41,728 nt of DNA from Phycisphaerae bacterium (GCA_002689385.1 NZFX01000028.1:1-41728); one strand, 5' to 3'; positions 16,597-26,927 are shown, numbered from the stretch's first letter. The notes: generated from the sequence alone by a model not told the origin. Numbers and translations are program-made.

Positions 16597-17479
16597 ACGT
16601 ATTTTAATTGGCCTGTTATTGTCTTGTTCAGCATGTACGACTGCACACAAAAATCCTGTTGCAACCATCACACAACAAAAAATACTTCAAGATGTCACTT
16701 GGCTTGCCTCAGACGAAATGCAAGGCAGGCATTACCGATCGTTAGAAGCAAAAAAAGCAGCGCGCTCTATTGCTGACGCATGGAAACGCGCGGGTCTTAC
16801 ACCGTTGCCCTCCAAAACATCGATGTATCTCCCAACCGATGACATGCGAGACGCTCCAAATGTTGCATGTATGCACAAAGGGACTGGCGATTCTTTTGTG
16901 CTCATCACTGCGCATTACGATCATCTAAAACCCCGGCGCTCTGGAAAAGATCGAATTTACAACGGCGCAGATGACAATGCTTCTGGTACTGCGGCGCTAC
17001 TGGCGATTGCAAATGCGCTTGCTCAACTCGAACACCCATTGCAAAGTTCGATTGTGCTCGTTGCTTTCACTGGCGAAGAAGCGGGCCTTGTTGGCTCTGA
17101 ATATTTCGCAAACAATTCACCAATTCCCCTTAGAAAAATCCGTGGTCTTTTCAATCTAGACATGATCAGTCGCGGTGATGCCAACACCATTTTTCTTGAA
17201 GGTGCCCCTGATGCTCCACGTATCAACTTGGCTATTCAAAAAGCAAATAAGAAAATTGGACTGAACATCATCCGAAATGCCCACACGGATTGGCTTTCGC
17301 GAGGCGACCAAGCTCCTTTTATTGACAGAGGTGTCCCTTCAGTTTTTCTCAGCGTAGAAGATCACGAAGATTATCACAGAGTTTCAGACCATACCGACAA
17401 AATCATTCCAGAACTTGCAGCAAAAACTGCACAACTCACATTCCTTGCTGCAATTGAGCTTGCCCATCCTGTACCCTAA
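16589..17479 (+). CDS. M28 family zinc aminopeptidase, lipoprotein
   Basis: A di-zinc peptidase of family M28 exported as a lipoprotein (LLSC lipobox, Cys13). All metal ligands are visible: His109 (TAHYDH), bridging Asp128 (NGADDNASG), catalytic Glu163 and ligand Glu164 (FTGEEAG), Asp191 (NLDMISR) and His263 (DYHRVSDHTD). At 296 residues it is essentially the catalytic domain with no PA insertion. The start at ATG 16589 overlaps the regulator gene by 8 bases; a TTG at 16577 is a weaker choice. It probably releases N-terminal residues from peptides in the periplasm. Confidence 0.92.
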   Translation: MYKRILIGLLLSCSACTTAHKNPVATITQQKILQDVTWLASDEMQGRHYRSLEAKKAARSIADAWKRAGLTPLPSKTSMYLPTDDMRDAPNVACMHKGTGDSFVLITAHYDHLKPRRSGKDRIYNGADDNASGTAALLAIANALAQLEHPLQSSIVLVAFTGEEAGLVGSEYFANNSPIPLRKIRGLFNLDMISRGDANTIFLEGAPDAPRINLAIQKANKKIGLNIIRNAHTDWLSRGDQAPFIDRGVPSVFLSVEDHEDYHRVSDHTDKIIPELAAKTAQLTFLAAIELAHPVP

Positions 17480-17485
17480 TAGAAT

Positions 17486-18451
17486 ATGAAACTCACACAT
17501 TTGACGTCACTTTTCGTATGCGTGCTTTTTGGTTGCAATGATGCTCCAAGCCCACCTACTGAACAAAAAAAGCACGCTTCAATCGCAACTGAAACCGACA
17601 CTGAAACCGGCAAGGATATGTACATGTTGTACTGCGCACAATGCCACGGTCCTACTGGTGATGGAAAAGGATTTATTGAGCTCGACAGACCCGCACGAAG
17701 TTTTATTGACGGAGGTTTTTCGTTCGGCAATACAGTACACGCAATTTCGAAGACTACATCTTCGGGCATACCAGGCACACCCATGCCGCCATTTGCTGAC
17801 ATTTTGAACGCAGAACAAATAGAACGCATCGCAAAGCACGTCCGGTCTTTTGCGCCTACGCTAAAAGAAGCAACAGCATCGGAGACTGAAATGGTTGTCG
17901 GGGAATCTCCACTTGTTGTTCGGGGGATGATTCCGCCTGTGCAGGATGGTGAGAAGTTGCACCCTCGAGGTCTTGTCATTGGAAACCCTGATGGATTCAG
18001 TTACGAGTACAGAGCGGACGATGTTCGACTGCTCGCCATAAGGCAAGGACGATTTATTAGTAGAGAAGATTGGGGCGACCGCGGTGGTTCGCCGTTAAAA
18101 TTACTCGGAAAAATTACCGTTCTGGTACAAGGTGGCGACCCTGACTCGATGTTCAAAACGACTGATGGAGAACATTTGCGCGCGCAACTTAAAGCAACAA
18201 GTACCGTCAGTGAGTACGGCACCGTTCGATACATACTCTTAAACGAAAGTGGAGAAGTCTTCGCAACTATTTCTGAATATTGCAAGCCAACGACTGGTGC
18301 GCGCGCGCTTGTCGAACAACAATTTGCTATCGAAGCCCTGCGACCTTTCACCATGACTCCATTACGGGGCACAGTTATGAATGGGGACCAACTCGTTTCA
18401 ACAGGCATTTCGAATCGCACAGTTATTCACGCAACAAAAGGGAGTGAATAA
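17486..18451 (+). CDS. Cytochrome c domain lipoprotein
   Basis: A 321-residue lipoprotein (lipobox LFGC, Cys17) with one mono-heme cytochrome c domain: CAQCH (Cys50, Cys53, His54) and a probable axial Met in GTPMPPF. The C-terminal 190 residues are beta-rich and not recognised. The stop TAA shares its last base with the ATG of the following propeller gene, so the two proteins are probably made together as electron acceptor and dehydrogenase-like partner. It lies 6 bases after the M28 gene. Confidence 0.85.
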   Translation: MKLTHLTSLFVCVLFGCNDAPSPPTEQKKHASIATETDTETGKDMYMLYCAQCHGPTGDGKGFIELDRPARSFIDGGFSFGNTVHAISKTTSSGIPGTPMPPFADILNAEQIERIAKHVRSFAPTLKEATASETEMVVGESPLVVRGMIPPVQDGEKLHPRGLVIGNPDGFSYEYRADDVRLLAIRQGRFISREDWGDRGGSPLKLLGKITVLVQGGDPDSMFKTTDGEHLRAQLKATSTVSEYGTVRYILLNESGEVFATISEYCKPTTGARALVEQQFAIEALRPFTMTPLRGTVMNGDQLVSTGISNRTVIHATKGSE

Positions 18452-20832
18452 TGCTCCAATTGATATTCACCACTGCAATCACACTCATCTCCGCTCAACC
18501 ATGGACCATTGATTATCTAACGCCACCCAGCGGCGCCGTTCTCGAAGTTGGCGGCATAGGATTTATGTCCGACGGTGACCTTGTTGCAAGTACAAGGCGC
18601 GGCCAAGTATGGAGAGTCGATAACCCAAACGCAGAAAACCCTAACGATGCAACATTCACCTTGATTTGCGAGGGGCTCCATGAAGGGCTGGGTCTTTCAG
18701 TCATTGATGATGCGATTTACGTCATGCAACGAGGTGAAATTTCTCGATTGGTCGATCTTGACAACGACGAAATCATCGATGAGATACATACTGTCACACA
18801 AGACTGGGGAATGAGCGGGAATTATCACGAATTTGGTTTTGGACTGCCCACCGACAAAGATGGGAACATGTACTTTTCATTGAACCTTGGCTTTTGGAAT
18901 CCTCATTGGTGGCATGGCAAATCGCGCGCACCGTTTCGAGGTTGGGTTTTAAAAGCTGCGCCCAATGGCGAAGTTACACCAATTGCCGGCGGGTTACGTA
19001 GCCCGGCTGGTCTTGGGCTAATGGAAGATGGAACACTCCTTGTTACGGATAACCAAGGTGACTGGATGGCCGTTTGCCCAGTGTACGCTATCAAAGAAGG
19101 TGCGTTCTACGGGCACCCCGCTTCGCTTCGCTGGTATGAGGACCAACCAAATATTGAGCCAAGCGATACGCAACCACATTCAGAAATAAAAAGGGAACAT
19201 CCCGTTTTATGGCTACCCTATGAATGGTCAAGGTCAACTGGCAACATTATTCAAGACAAAACGGGTGGCCCCTTTGATGGCCAATATTTACTTGCCGAGC
19301 TGACCAATGGACAAGTACTTCGAGCTGACTTTGAAGAGATCGATGGCGTTTTGCAAGGCGCTTGCTGGCTCGCGCACACAAGAGTTGGTTCGGCATACCA
19401 CATTGAATACGGTCCTGACGGAATGCTGTATGTCGGTATGACAAACCGCGGCTGGGGTGGGTTGGCTCCAGGCAATGGTATTGCACGAGTTGCATACAAC
19501 GGCGAACTGCCGCTTGAAATTAAACGTGCACACCTTGTCGAAGATGGATTTGAAATCTCTTTCACCAAGCCCCTGGATTCGACACCAAGTGTTTCAGGTC
19601 AAAAATATGACTATAACTATTGGTGGGAATATGGATCGCCAAAGCAACATGTTGAAGACTTATTTATCCCCAGCGTTGCGCTTTCAGAAGATGGACGCTC
19701 GGCAAAAATCTCAATTGGAAACTTAGAATCGGGCAAGTGTATCATGCTGAAATTTGAACATGCAAGAAGCAAGGACGGCCAACAGCTTTTGCACAACGAA
19801 ATGTCTTACACCATCAACAAAATGCCAGGCGGTGAACTTGTATATGTAGCAAAACAAGTCACGCCACCAATTGAACGTGGGGAGGAAGTCGATGGCTGGC
19901 TCTACCTCACATGGGCTGATGCATTTGACATGTGGCATAACCACGGCGTCGAACTCCACGATGCAGAACTCGATGTTGCGACTCCGACACAGTTCAAAAC
20001 TTCTCCAGGCATGGGCGCACTCGTAGCGCAAGAAGGCGAATCAATGGAAACAATGTTTTCGGTGTTGGGCGGGGAAATAAAGTTAGCATATATGCTTGCC
20101 CAAGGAAGCAAAGCCGAGGTACAGTTGCCCAATGGACTCACAGTGCCGCTTGTGGATCACCAAGTCGGTGGGTATTTAGGTGCTGGCATTTGGCATGACC
20201 TTCAAATCAATTTCACTTCAACACCGCCATCGATAACAAAGGTTGAGATAAACAGTGTGCCAACAACAGTCTTACATAGCGATGCAAACAGCATCCCAAT
20301 GCCAGGTCCGATTGCGATTGCTTGCATAAAAGGCAACAGTGCTTTTGGCGATATTCGTTACCGTAAAACTAACAAGCCACCTCTATCCGCTGATTGTTCA
20401 TCGCTCTCGTTTGAAAGCAGTGATATTCAACAAGAAGGTGACGTACATCTAACCGTTTCTGATGGTGGCGACTTTGTCGTGTCAGGCAACGGCGTGGTGC
20501 GCATTCCTCACGAGGAACTTTTTGAGTCAGTGCAATTTGATGCCAAGATAAACGGCCCGGGAGTTGGAAAGATTACTATCGGCGACCTTGATGTTTACGT
20601 AGCAACAAAGGGTGATACAAAAACAGGCAGCACAACCTCCCATCCAGTCAAGGCAAATCTAGTTGACCAAAATGAGTGGTGCACGATTAAAATCCAGCAG
20701 GAACTTGGCACAACCGTGCTCTTAAACGGAATCCCATTAGTTGTGGGCGAAGCTTCGTCGATCAAAAACGGCGCCCTGAGTATCACTACCAACGATGCTG
20801 AACTCTCCCTCCGCAGAATCATCATCAAATAA
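18451..20832 (+). CDS. Exported beta-propeller protein (PQQ/sorbosone dehydrogenase-like) with C-terminal beta domains
   Basis: A 793-residue protein with a short signal peptide (cleavage near Ala15). Residues about 20-350 form a six-bladed propeller like soluble glucose/sorbosone dehydrogenases (GIGFMSDGDLVASTRRGQVW, GLRSPAGLGLMEDGTLLVTD, YHIEYGPDGMLYVGMTNRGW). The rest is beta-rich, and the end (about 660-793) looks like a DUF1080-type jelly roll. It has no CxxCH heme site; that function is on the neighbouring cytochrome lipoprotein. The pair looks like a split version of the fused protein at 23955-26927. Oxidation of a sugar or alcohol is inferred; cofactor residues cannot be confirmed. 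Confidence 0.8.
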   Translation: MLQLIFTTAITLISAQPWTIDYLTPPSGAVLEVGGIGFMSDGDLVASTRRGQVWRVDNPNAENPNDATFTLICEGLHEGLGLSVIDDAIYVMQRGEISRLVDLDNDEIIDEIHTVTQDWGMSGNYHEFGFGLPTDKDGNMYFSLNLGFWNPHWWHGKSRAPFRGWVLKAAPNGEVTPIAGGLRSPAGLGLMEDGTLLVTDNQGDWMAVCPVYAIKEGAFYGHPASLRWYEDQPNIEPSDTQPHSEIKREHPVLWLPYEWSRSTGNIIQDKTGGPFDGQYLLAELTNGQVLRADFEEIDGVLQGACWLAHTRVGSAYHIEYGPDGMLYVGMTNRGWGGLAPGNGIARVAYNGELPLEIKRAHLVEDGFEISFTKPLDSTPSVSGQKYDYNYWWEYGSPKQHVEDLFIPSVALSEDGRSAKISIGNLESGKCIMLKFEHARSKDGQQLLHNEMSYTINKMPGGELVYVAKQVTPPIERGEEVDGWLYLTWADAFDMWHNHGVELHDAELDVATPTQFKTSPGMGALVAQEGESMETMFSVLGGEIKLAYMLAQGSKAEVQLPNGLTVPLVDHQVGGYLGAGIWHDLQINFTSTPPSITKVEINSVPTTVLHSDANSIPMPGPIAIACIKGNSAFGDIRYRKTNKPPLSADCSSLSFESSDIQQEGDVHLTVSDGGDFVVSGNGVVRIPHEELFESVQFDAKINGPGVGKITIGDLDVYVATKGDTKTGSTTSHPVKANLVDQNEWCTIKIQQELGTTVLLNGIPLVVGEASSIKNGALSITTNDAELSLRRIIIK

Positions 20833-20926
20833 CCAAAACAGCACTTCCCCCCCAGTTGCTTTTCGTTTTTAGGCAAAATATGCACCTTAAACACTAAAGA
20901 AACTGAATATTTGCTTGGCGTGTATC

Positions 20927-21958
20927 ATGCTGAACATGATTACCACATGCCTATTTGCGACTGTTTTGTTTGCCCAATCTGCTTCATGGACACCACTGTT
21001 TACGGGTAAAAACCTCGATGGCTGGTCTATCGTCAACGGCGACGCATCCACTTGGTGTGCAAAGGATAACATGCTTGTAACAACGGGCAAGCCAATCGGC
21101 GTCATTCGTACCGACAAAATGTACGAAAACTTTATCCTTGAACTTGACTGGCGACATATGGTTAAAAATGGAAACGCTGGACTCTTTGTTTGGTCTGATC
21201 CAATTCCAGCTAAAGGCGTACCCTTCACTCGATCTATTGAAGTTCAAATCATGGACGGCAAAGAACTTGACTGGTACACAACCCACGGCGACATATTTTC
21301 CATATGGGGTGCAAAAATGACGCCAGACAGACCTCACCCGCTTGGCGATCATGTGCAACGATGCCTACCAAGTGAACGAAGATCTAAGCCAGCCCCAGAA
21401 TGGAATCATTACATCGTTACTTGTATCGATGGCACCATCAAACTTAACGTAAACGGCAAGGTTGTTTCTGGGGGTTTTGATGTCAGCCCTCGAAAGGGCT
21501 ACATCTGTTTCGAAGCTGAGGGCACACCTGCTCAATTCAAAAACATCCGCATTAAGGAACTACCGAACGCGATACCTGAAGTTCCTGCTGATGAAATTGC
21601 CAATGAGGCTATCGGATTCCACACGCTCTTTAATGGATTGAATTTAACTGGGTGGACGACAGAGGATACTACTGCTTGGTCTGCCGGCGGCAATGTTCTG
21701 TTTTGCAAAAAAGAAAGTGGTGTGTTAACCACGGCAAATACCCACGATGCATACGAACTCATGTTTGATTACAAGTACAACGATGCATTGAGCACTGCGT
21801 ACATCGTAGTCAATGGAGATAAAACCGAGTTACCCAAAGGCGAAATTGGCACATGGTCCCGATTCACCATCCAAGGCGAAGGTGCAACCATTGGGCTTGG
21901 CGGTTCAGACACAAATTTTACGAACATTTTTGCCCGAAATCTGAAAACTGACGAATGA
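20927..21958 (+). CDS. 3-keto-disaccharide hydrolase domain protein (DUF1080)
   Basis: A 343-residue exported protein with a signal peptide (MITTCLFATVLFAQSAS). Residues about 20-215 are a clear DUF1080 domain: WTPLFTGKNLDGW, ENFILELDWRHMVKNGNAG, RSIEVQIMDG and the strand KLNVNGKVVSGG. A second, shorter copy starts near residue 228 (FHTLFNGLNLTGWTTEDTT), so the protein is a degenerate tandem. DUF1080 members hydrolyse 3-keto glycosides made by sugar 3-dehydrogenases. The start is ambiguous among ATG 20927, ATG 20936 and TTG 20915. It follows the dehydrogenase-like pair, which suggests one pathway. Confidence 0.87.
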   Translation: MLNMITTCLFATVLFAQSASWTPLFTGKNLDGWSIVNGDASTWCAKDNMLVTTGKPIGVIRTDKMYENFILELDWRHMVKNGNAGLFVWSDPIPAKGVPFTRSIEVQIMDGKELDWYTTHGDIFSIWGAKMTPDRPHPLGDHVQRCLPSERRSKPAPEWNHYIVTCIDGTIKLNVNGKVVSGGFDVSPRKGYICFEAEGTPAQFKNIRIKELPNAIPEVPADEIANEAIGFHTLFNGLNLTGWTTEDTTAWSAGGNVLFCKKESGVLTTANTHDAYELMFDYKYNDALSTAYIVVNGDKTELPKGEIGTWSRFTIQGEGATIGLGGSDTNFTNIFARNLKTDE

Positions 21959-21982
21959 TATTGCATTGTCTACTTTGCAGAC

Positions 21983-22771
21983 ATGCCGAATCAACCCGAG
22001 ATAATCGTCAACACGACAAAACCGCTTTCACTCTCTGAGGAGAATGCGGTTCTTCGCATGCAATTGCACAAAGAGCAAGAAGCACGTATTGAAGCTCAAA
22101 CCGAACTACTCATGGTCGATTTAGCACAAGAAAACGGCGACCCTCCGCCATCACGCATGGCGATGATTGTCGGGCTTGCAAAACTTGCTGAATCTCGTGA
22201 TGATGAAACCGGCACCCATCTTGCAAGGATTAAACAATACACAACAATCATTGCCAATACCTTTGCAAAGAAGCATCCCGATTTACTACCCTTAGGCGAA
22301 GTATCCATCATTGGCGCGGCATCAATGCTGCATGACATAGGCAAGGTGGGCATAGTAGATGATGTTCTCCTTCACCCTGGCTCATTTAGTGAGGCGCAAT
22401 TCTCATCGATGAAACAACACACAAACATCGGCGCGGACATCTTGCTTGCACTTTCCGAAGAACTTGGCAGTGACCCCTGGATTAATACTTCTATTCAGAT
22501 TGCTCTTAGCCACCACGAACGTTGGGACGGCACAGGATACCCCTTTGGGCTCGCTGGCGAAGGCATTAATTTACCTGCTCGAATTGTAGCTGTAGCAGAT
22601 GTGTACGATGCACTTACTTCGGCACGTGTTTACAAACCCGCAATGTCACACAATGCTGCTATCGAATTGATAAGGAATGATTCCGGCACGCACTTTGACC
22701 TAAACGTCGTCAATGCCATGGTTACTCAAGAAGCAACCATGAACAAGGTACGCGACCGCCTTAGTCATTAG
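21983..22771 (+). CDS. HD-GYP domain cyclic-di-GMP phosphodiesterase-like protein
   Basis: A 262-residue cytoplasmic protein with a coiled-coil start (about 15-50) and a full HD-GYP domain. Motifs are intact: DDETGTH (73-79), HDIGK (117-121), MKQHT (143-147), HHERWDGTGYP (177-187), ARIVAVADVYDALTS (199-213) and GTHFD. No receiver domain is attached, so it may be regulated through its coiled coil or a partner. The GYP motif indicates breakdown of c-di-GMP. Together with the PilZ protein at 5196 it shows c-di-GMP signalling in this organism. TACTTT lies 6 bases before ATG 21983. Confidence 0.93.
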   Translation: MPNQPEIIVNTTKPLSLSEENAVLRMQLHKEQEARIEAQTELLMVDLAQENGDPPPSRMAMIVGLAKLAESRDDETGTHLARIKQYTTIIANTFAKKHPDLLPLGEVSIIGAASMLHDIGKVGIVDDVLLHPGSFSEAQFSSMKQHTNIGADILLALSEELGSDPWINTSIQIALSHHERWDGTGYPFGLAGEGINLPARIVAVADVYDALTSARVYKPAMSHNAAIELIRNDSGTHFDLNVVNAMVTQEATMNKVRDRLSH

Positions 22772-22915
22772 ACTGATTTTTAGCGTCTGCGAAACACAAT
22801 AAACACCAACCAAGGAGAAACGCAAGCCATAAACCGTTTGTGATGAGTACTGTTAGCATGCGGGAAATTATACACAATCCCTCGCAGTTTGCGAATATCG
22901 GGGTATGATTCGTCT

Positions 22916-23971
22916 ATGGCAGAACGAACTACCCTTAGAATTATAGATGGGCACTGGAGCTGGATTATCCCACTGCTGCTTCTCATCGCACTCATCGCAA
23001 ACATCCTTGGGCTCGTGCTTCCTTTTTTGGAAATAGATGAGGCCTTTCACGACAAAGTAATCTACAGTTTGCCGCATTCTGTGGAGTTAATGTGGCAACG
23101 CAAACTGCATTTCGTCTCCCTCCTGATTCTCGTCTTTTCAATAATTTTCCCATTCGTGAAACTTTTTTCACTCATAGCCGTTTGGTTTTTGCCATGGAAA
23201 GCAAAAAATAGAGAACGCTACTTGCATGTCATAGAACTTTTAGGCAAGTGGTCTTACTTGGACATTTTTGTGGTCATCCTGCTTCTTTCGCTTACGAGTG
23301 ACCAAGCCAATATTGCCTCGACGGTGCACCCTGGTGTCTACTTCTTTATTGGCGCGATTACGTTAAGCATGGTGACTTCAGAAATCATCATGACACTCAC
23401 AAGAAAGCAATGCGAAGCTGAGTTACCCGAGAGGATTTATTCAGCAAAAAGAAAATGGATGTTGATCGACAATATCTACCTCAGCTGGATTGTGCCAGTC
23501 CTCGTGTTCGCTTCCGCCATTGCCCTCATTGAATCACTGCATGCAACGTTTTTGCGAATCAGCCAAATGTTCCTTGTCTCGCACTCATACTCCATTAATC
23601 AGATTGGCATTGTCTTACAAGAAGAAAAACATTGGGTTTTGCTTATTGTCTTAGTTTGCACGCTACTGGTCGTCCCAATGTTGCGCCTTGCTCTGCTGCT
23701 GGGCGCGTGGACAATTCCACTGCGAGAACAAACACATGTTAAAGTAAAACAAATCCTCGACGTCCTTTCACGTTGGTGCATGCTTGATGTGTTCGGACTC
23801 GCACTCTTTCTCATTACAACTGAAGGCAAAGACCTTGTCAAAACTGAAATTCAACCAGGACTATACGTTGTAGTCTCTGCCATCGGTTTAAGTTACATTC
23901 TAGGTGTCATGGCTATCATGTTAAATAAAGCAATGATTGCGAAGGCAAATCGTGCTACTCAAGCGTCTTGA
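22916..23971 (+). CDS. PqiA-like membrane protein, two tandem domains
   Basis: A 351-residue membrane protein built from two homologous halves of four helices each. Each half has the PqiA hallmark near its third helix: LLGKWSYLDIFVVILLL and LSRWCMLDVFGLALFLI, each followed by HPGVYFF or QPGLYVV. PqiA works with MCE proteins (PqiB/C) in lipid transport across the envelope. The cysteine zinc fingers of E. coli PqiA are absent and no MCE gene is adjacent. ATG 22916 was preferred over TTG 22889; TATGAT lies 6 bases before it. The end overlaps the convergent PVC gene by 17 bases. Confidence 0.85.
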   Translation: MAERTTLRIIDGHWSWIIPLLLLIALIANILGLVLPFLEIDEAFHDKVIYSLPHSVELMWQRKLHFVSLLILVFSIIFPFVKLFSLIAVWFLPWKAKNRERYLHVIELLGKWSYLDIFVVILLLSLTSDQANIASTVHPGVYFFIGAITLSMVTSEIIMTLTRKQCEAELPERIYSAKRKWMLIDNIYLSWIVPVLVFASAIALIESLHATFLRISQMFLVSHSYSINQIGIVLQEEKHWVLLIVLVCTLLVVPMLRLALLLGAWTIPLREQTHVKVKQILDVLSRWCMLDVFGLALFLITTEGKDLVKTEIQPGLYVVVSAIGLSYILGVMAIMLNKAMIAKANRATQAS

Positions 23972-26927
23972 GATATGCAAGAACATCGCGAATTTCACGA
24001 TCGCTTAACAGCACGCCCATAGATGGCATTGCGGAATAATCACCAAAACCCTCAGCTACATCCACATTTGGCAACAACAATGCCTCGAGTAGTTGATTAC
24101 TATCCAAGCGAAGCGCGACTCCGTCTAAAATTGGACCAGCGACACCGCCCTTGCCATCTACTTTGTGGCAACGTAAACATTCACTGCGACTATTTTCAAA
24201 CACAACGCGCTTGCCCACCACTGGGTTCCCGCCGACCAACAACCACGGTTGCTGAACATCTGCGTTCATAGCTTCTGCATATTCCAACTGAACTTCATCG
24301 CGAAGAACCACTTTGTTTATTTTTGAAAATGCTTGTGGAAAACCGGCGAGTGTTTTTATCGCTTCTTGGGCTTCAAATACTTCGCCATTATTAATCGCTT
24401 CAAGTAGCAACTGTTCTGCAACTTGATCATGTTTTTTCATAAGCACATCACGCGCGCCCGCACGCAGTTGCCAATGTGGACTACCTAGTGCAAACTCGTA
24501 CAAACGTTCGTTTGTACTTTTTTGCAAGGCATACGCTCGTATTTGCATTGACATTGCTTCATCAAGGACTAACTCCTCGCAGAGTGCCTCGGGGATTGTC
24601 TTATTGTGCTCGTGTGCAAAACGAAGCACTTCTATTAACAAATCGCCAGTTGCGTTGGATAACAATTCCTTCAACGACTCCTCGATTCCTTCAATGCACA
24701 CAAGAGTCATATGGCCCAGAGGAATAATTCTCCCCTCAACAATATCTCTATTGCCTTGAACCGAAGGGCTCCAATTTCGCAACGCTTGCATTGCAAGGAT
24801 ACGCATGGATTCTGGCTTGCTTGTGTCCGCTGCAAATTCCGCAACGCGGACACTTTCATCGCAATCATGCTCCATTTTGTTAGCGCTTATTGCACGTTTT
24901 TGCCATGGGATTGTTCTTGCTGCTGAAAGCGATTGGGCAAGCCTGTCCATAGATCCTTCGTTGTCGCCAAACCCACTGCTTTTGATTCGGCCGTCGTGAA
25001 TAGCTCTTGCCGCTTCAGTTGCAACTTGATCGTCTAGATCCTCAAGAAAGTCCGCAATAAATGGCGAATCCATTCTTCGAAGAACAAGCACGGCAGCAAG
25101 TCGGACGGCTTGACTTGGATGTGTTTGCAAATTTGCCATTGTTGCCGCGTACTGCGATTTTGCGAGTGCCACGACGCCAGCGTGTCGAAGATATACATCT
25201 TCATTATTGTTTCGATCTAGCATTGTGATGATGGCGTCCTTCGCATTGCCAAGATCACCCGTTGCCATAGTTGCGAAGTACGAAACGCGGGAGTTCGCAT
25301 CGTCAATCAACGATACAATTTTTTCGAACGCTTTTGTATAATGCGCTTCTCCTAAAATTTTGCACGCTTGTGCGCGTATTTCAGGGTCTTCGTCATCAAG
25401 CAGTGGAAGTACATGGAGCATTTGAGCACTCGGTGAGTTCCGTTGAATCATCGCCAAGCCCCACATTGCATGAATTCGAGCGAGTTGATTTTTCGAATCC
25501 AATTCGCCAGCGAGTTCTTTCCCCGCCATTCGATTTGCTAATTCGTACTGTGCACGAATGCGAACGCGCCTGTCAATGTGCGCCAACATGCCAATCAGTG
25601 TTTCTGTCGATTGATTTGCAAATCCATCTTGAAAGATAGCAGACACGTCGCCGTCAGCGAGATGTTTTTCATCCCAAACTGAATACAGCCGGCCTTCTTC
25701 ATTACCCGTCCAGCCCTCTCCCCAGTCGCTAATGACCATCTTGCCTTCGTAGCTAAAGTCAACATCTGTACACAAAACTTTTTTAACAAATGGGTGTAAG
25801 TCAACAAGTTTGAAGTGCGCGCCATCCTGCTCAACTGCAAAAGAAAGTACGTTTGAATACTCCGCGCCACCACGAAAGTCGCACATAAAAAAATGGTCGT
25901 TGTACCGTTCTGGAAACCCCGCCCCAGGATATGCAACTAATCCAGAAGGACCCGAACCAATAATGTCTATCGCAGGAAGAATCCAAGCAGGTCTATCTTC
26001 TGCATGCGGGTCCCATCCGTTTTCGGTGACCCATGGACCACGTTCATTCGCACCTTCTAACGTTTGGTATTCCATTCGCCAACCAGTTTCGCCACCTTCA
26101 ACACAGTAGACCAACCGAGCCTTATCTATTGCGTCTGAGTTGTTGTCTCCTGTAAACAAGTTTCCATACGTATCAAAAGCAAGTTCTTGTGGATTGCGCA
26201 AACCGTGGTGAAACACTTCAAGGTCAATACCATCGAGTTCGCTACGAAAAACCGCACCTTCGCCCGGACTATGCAGCACTTCCCCATTTTCAAGTTCAAT
26301 GTGGTACCCACGATCGCCAATCGACCAATACAATCGCCCGTCTAAACCCAGCGCAAGTCCATGCATGTCGTGACCGCGTAACGCTGTACGCACGCCAAAA
26401 CCGCCGCCAAACATAGATATTTTTTCGCCATTGCTGTCTAACTTCCAGACATGCGGGATGCATGTGTAATACACCGTGTCACTGATTGCTAAAACGCCCG
26501 ACCCTGTGCCATCGAGTGGTTCATTAAACCCCTCGGCGAAAATGGTTGCCGTTTCAAACACACCATCACCATCAATATCCTGCAACTTGCGAATGCGATC
26601 TTCAAACTCGGAGTAATAGTCCATCCCGTTCTTGCGGTACCCTGCAAAATGTTTGTACATTTGCAAGCGACTCTCTACCGATTGCAAACCCAAATCCCAA
26701 TCAAGCCAAAATGGACTTGAACGATTGTCTTCAACTCCTTGCTCTTGTCGAAATGATTCGGCAACAAGAATATTTCCATCATCATCAAAACAAAACGCAA
26801 CAGGATCCATAATCTGGGGTTCAGACGCGATTAACTGTTTTGTAAAACCTTCTGGAACTTCCAGAATTTTGAAGGACGAGTCCGGCGAAATTACAAACAA
26901 TACAAGTGCAATAGAAATTATTCCCAT
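23955..26927 (-). CDS. PVC-type heme-binding propeller/HEAT-repeat/cytochrome c protein
   Basis: A 990-residue exported protein of a family expanded in planctomycetes. After a signal sequence (MGIISIALVLFVI), residues about 25-400 form a membrane-bound-dehydrogenase type propeller (VPEGFTKQLIASEPQIMDPVAF, RDH-like loops). Residues about 450-700 contain HEAT-like helical repeats (e.g. DPEIRAQACKILGEA, NSRVSYFATMATGDLG). The C-terminus is a cytochrome c domain with CLRCH (about 917-921) and a probable Met ligand in SMGVLLSD. It probably oxidises sugars or alcohols and passes electrons to its own heme. The gene overlaps the M24 peptidase by 10 bases. Confidence 0.9.
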   Translation of the reverse strand: MGIISIALVLFVISPDSSFKILEVPEGFTKQLIASEPQIMDPVAFCFDDDGNILVAESFRQEQGVEDNRSSPFWLDWDLGLQSVESRLQMYKHFAGYRKNGMDYYSEFEDRIRKLQDIDGDGVFETATIFAEGFNEPLDGTGSGVLAISDTVYYTCIPHVWKLDSNGEKISMFGGGFGVRTALRGHDMHGLALGLDGRLYWSIGDRGYHIELENGEVLHSPGEGAVFRSELDGIDLEVFHHGLRNPQELAFDTYGNLFTGDNNSDAIDKARLVYCVEGGETGWRMEYQTLEGANERGPWVTENGWDPHAEDRPAWILPAIDIIGSGPSGLVAYPGAGFPERYNDHFFMCDFRGGAEYSNVLSFAVEQDGAHFKLVDLHPFVKKVLCTDVDFSYEGKMVISDWGEGWTGNEEGRLYSVWDEKHLADGDVSAIFQDGFANQSTETLIGMLAHIDRRVRIRAQYELANRMAGKELAGELDSKNQLARIHAMWGLAMIQRNSPSAQMLHVLPLLDDEDPEIRAQACKILGEAHYTKAFEKIVSLIDDANSRVSYFATMATGDLGNAKDAIITMLDRNNNEDVYLRHAGVVALAKSQYAATMANLQTHPSQAVRLAAVLVLRRMDSPFIADFLEDLDDQVATEAARAIHDGRIKSSGFGDNEGSMDRLAQSLSAARTIPWQKRAISANKMEHDCDESVRVAEFAADTSKPESMRILAMQALRNWSPSVQGNRDIVEGRIIPLGHMTLVCIEGIEESLKELLSNATGDLLIEVLRFAHEHNKTIPEALCEELVLDEAMSMQIRAYALQKSTNERLYEFALGSPHWQLRAGARDVLMKKHDQVAEQLLLEAINNGEVFEAQEAIKTLAGFPQAFSKINKVVLRDEVQLEYAEAMNADVQQPWLLVGGNPVVGKRVVFENSRSECLRCHKVDGKGGVAGPILDGVALRLDSNQLLEALLLPNVDVAEGFGDYSAMPSMGVLLSDREIRDVLAYLKTLE

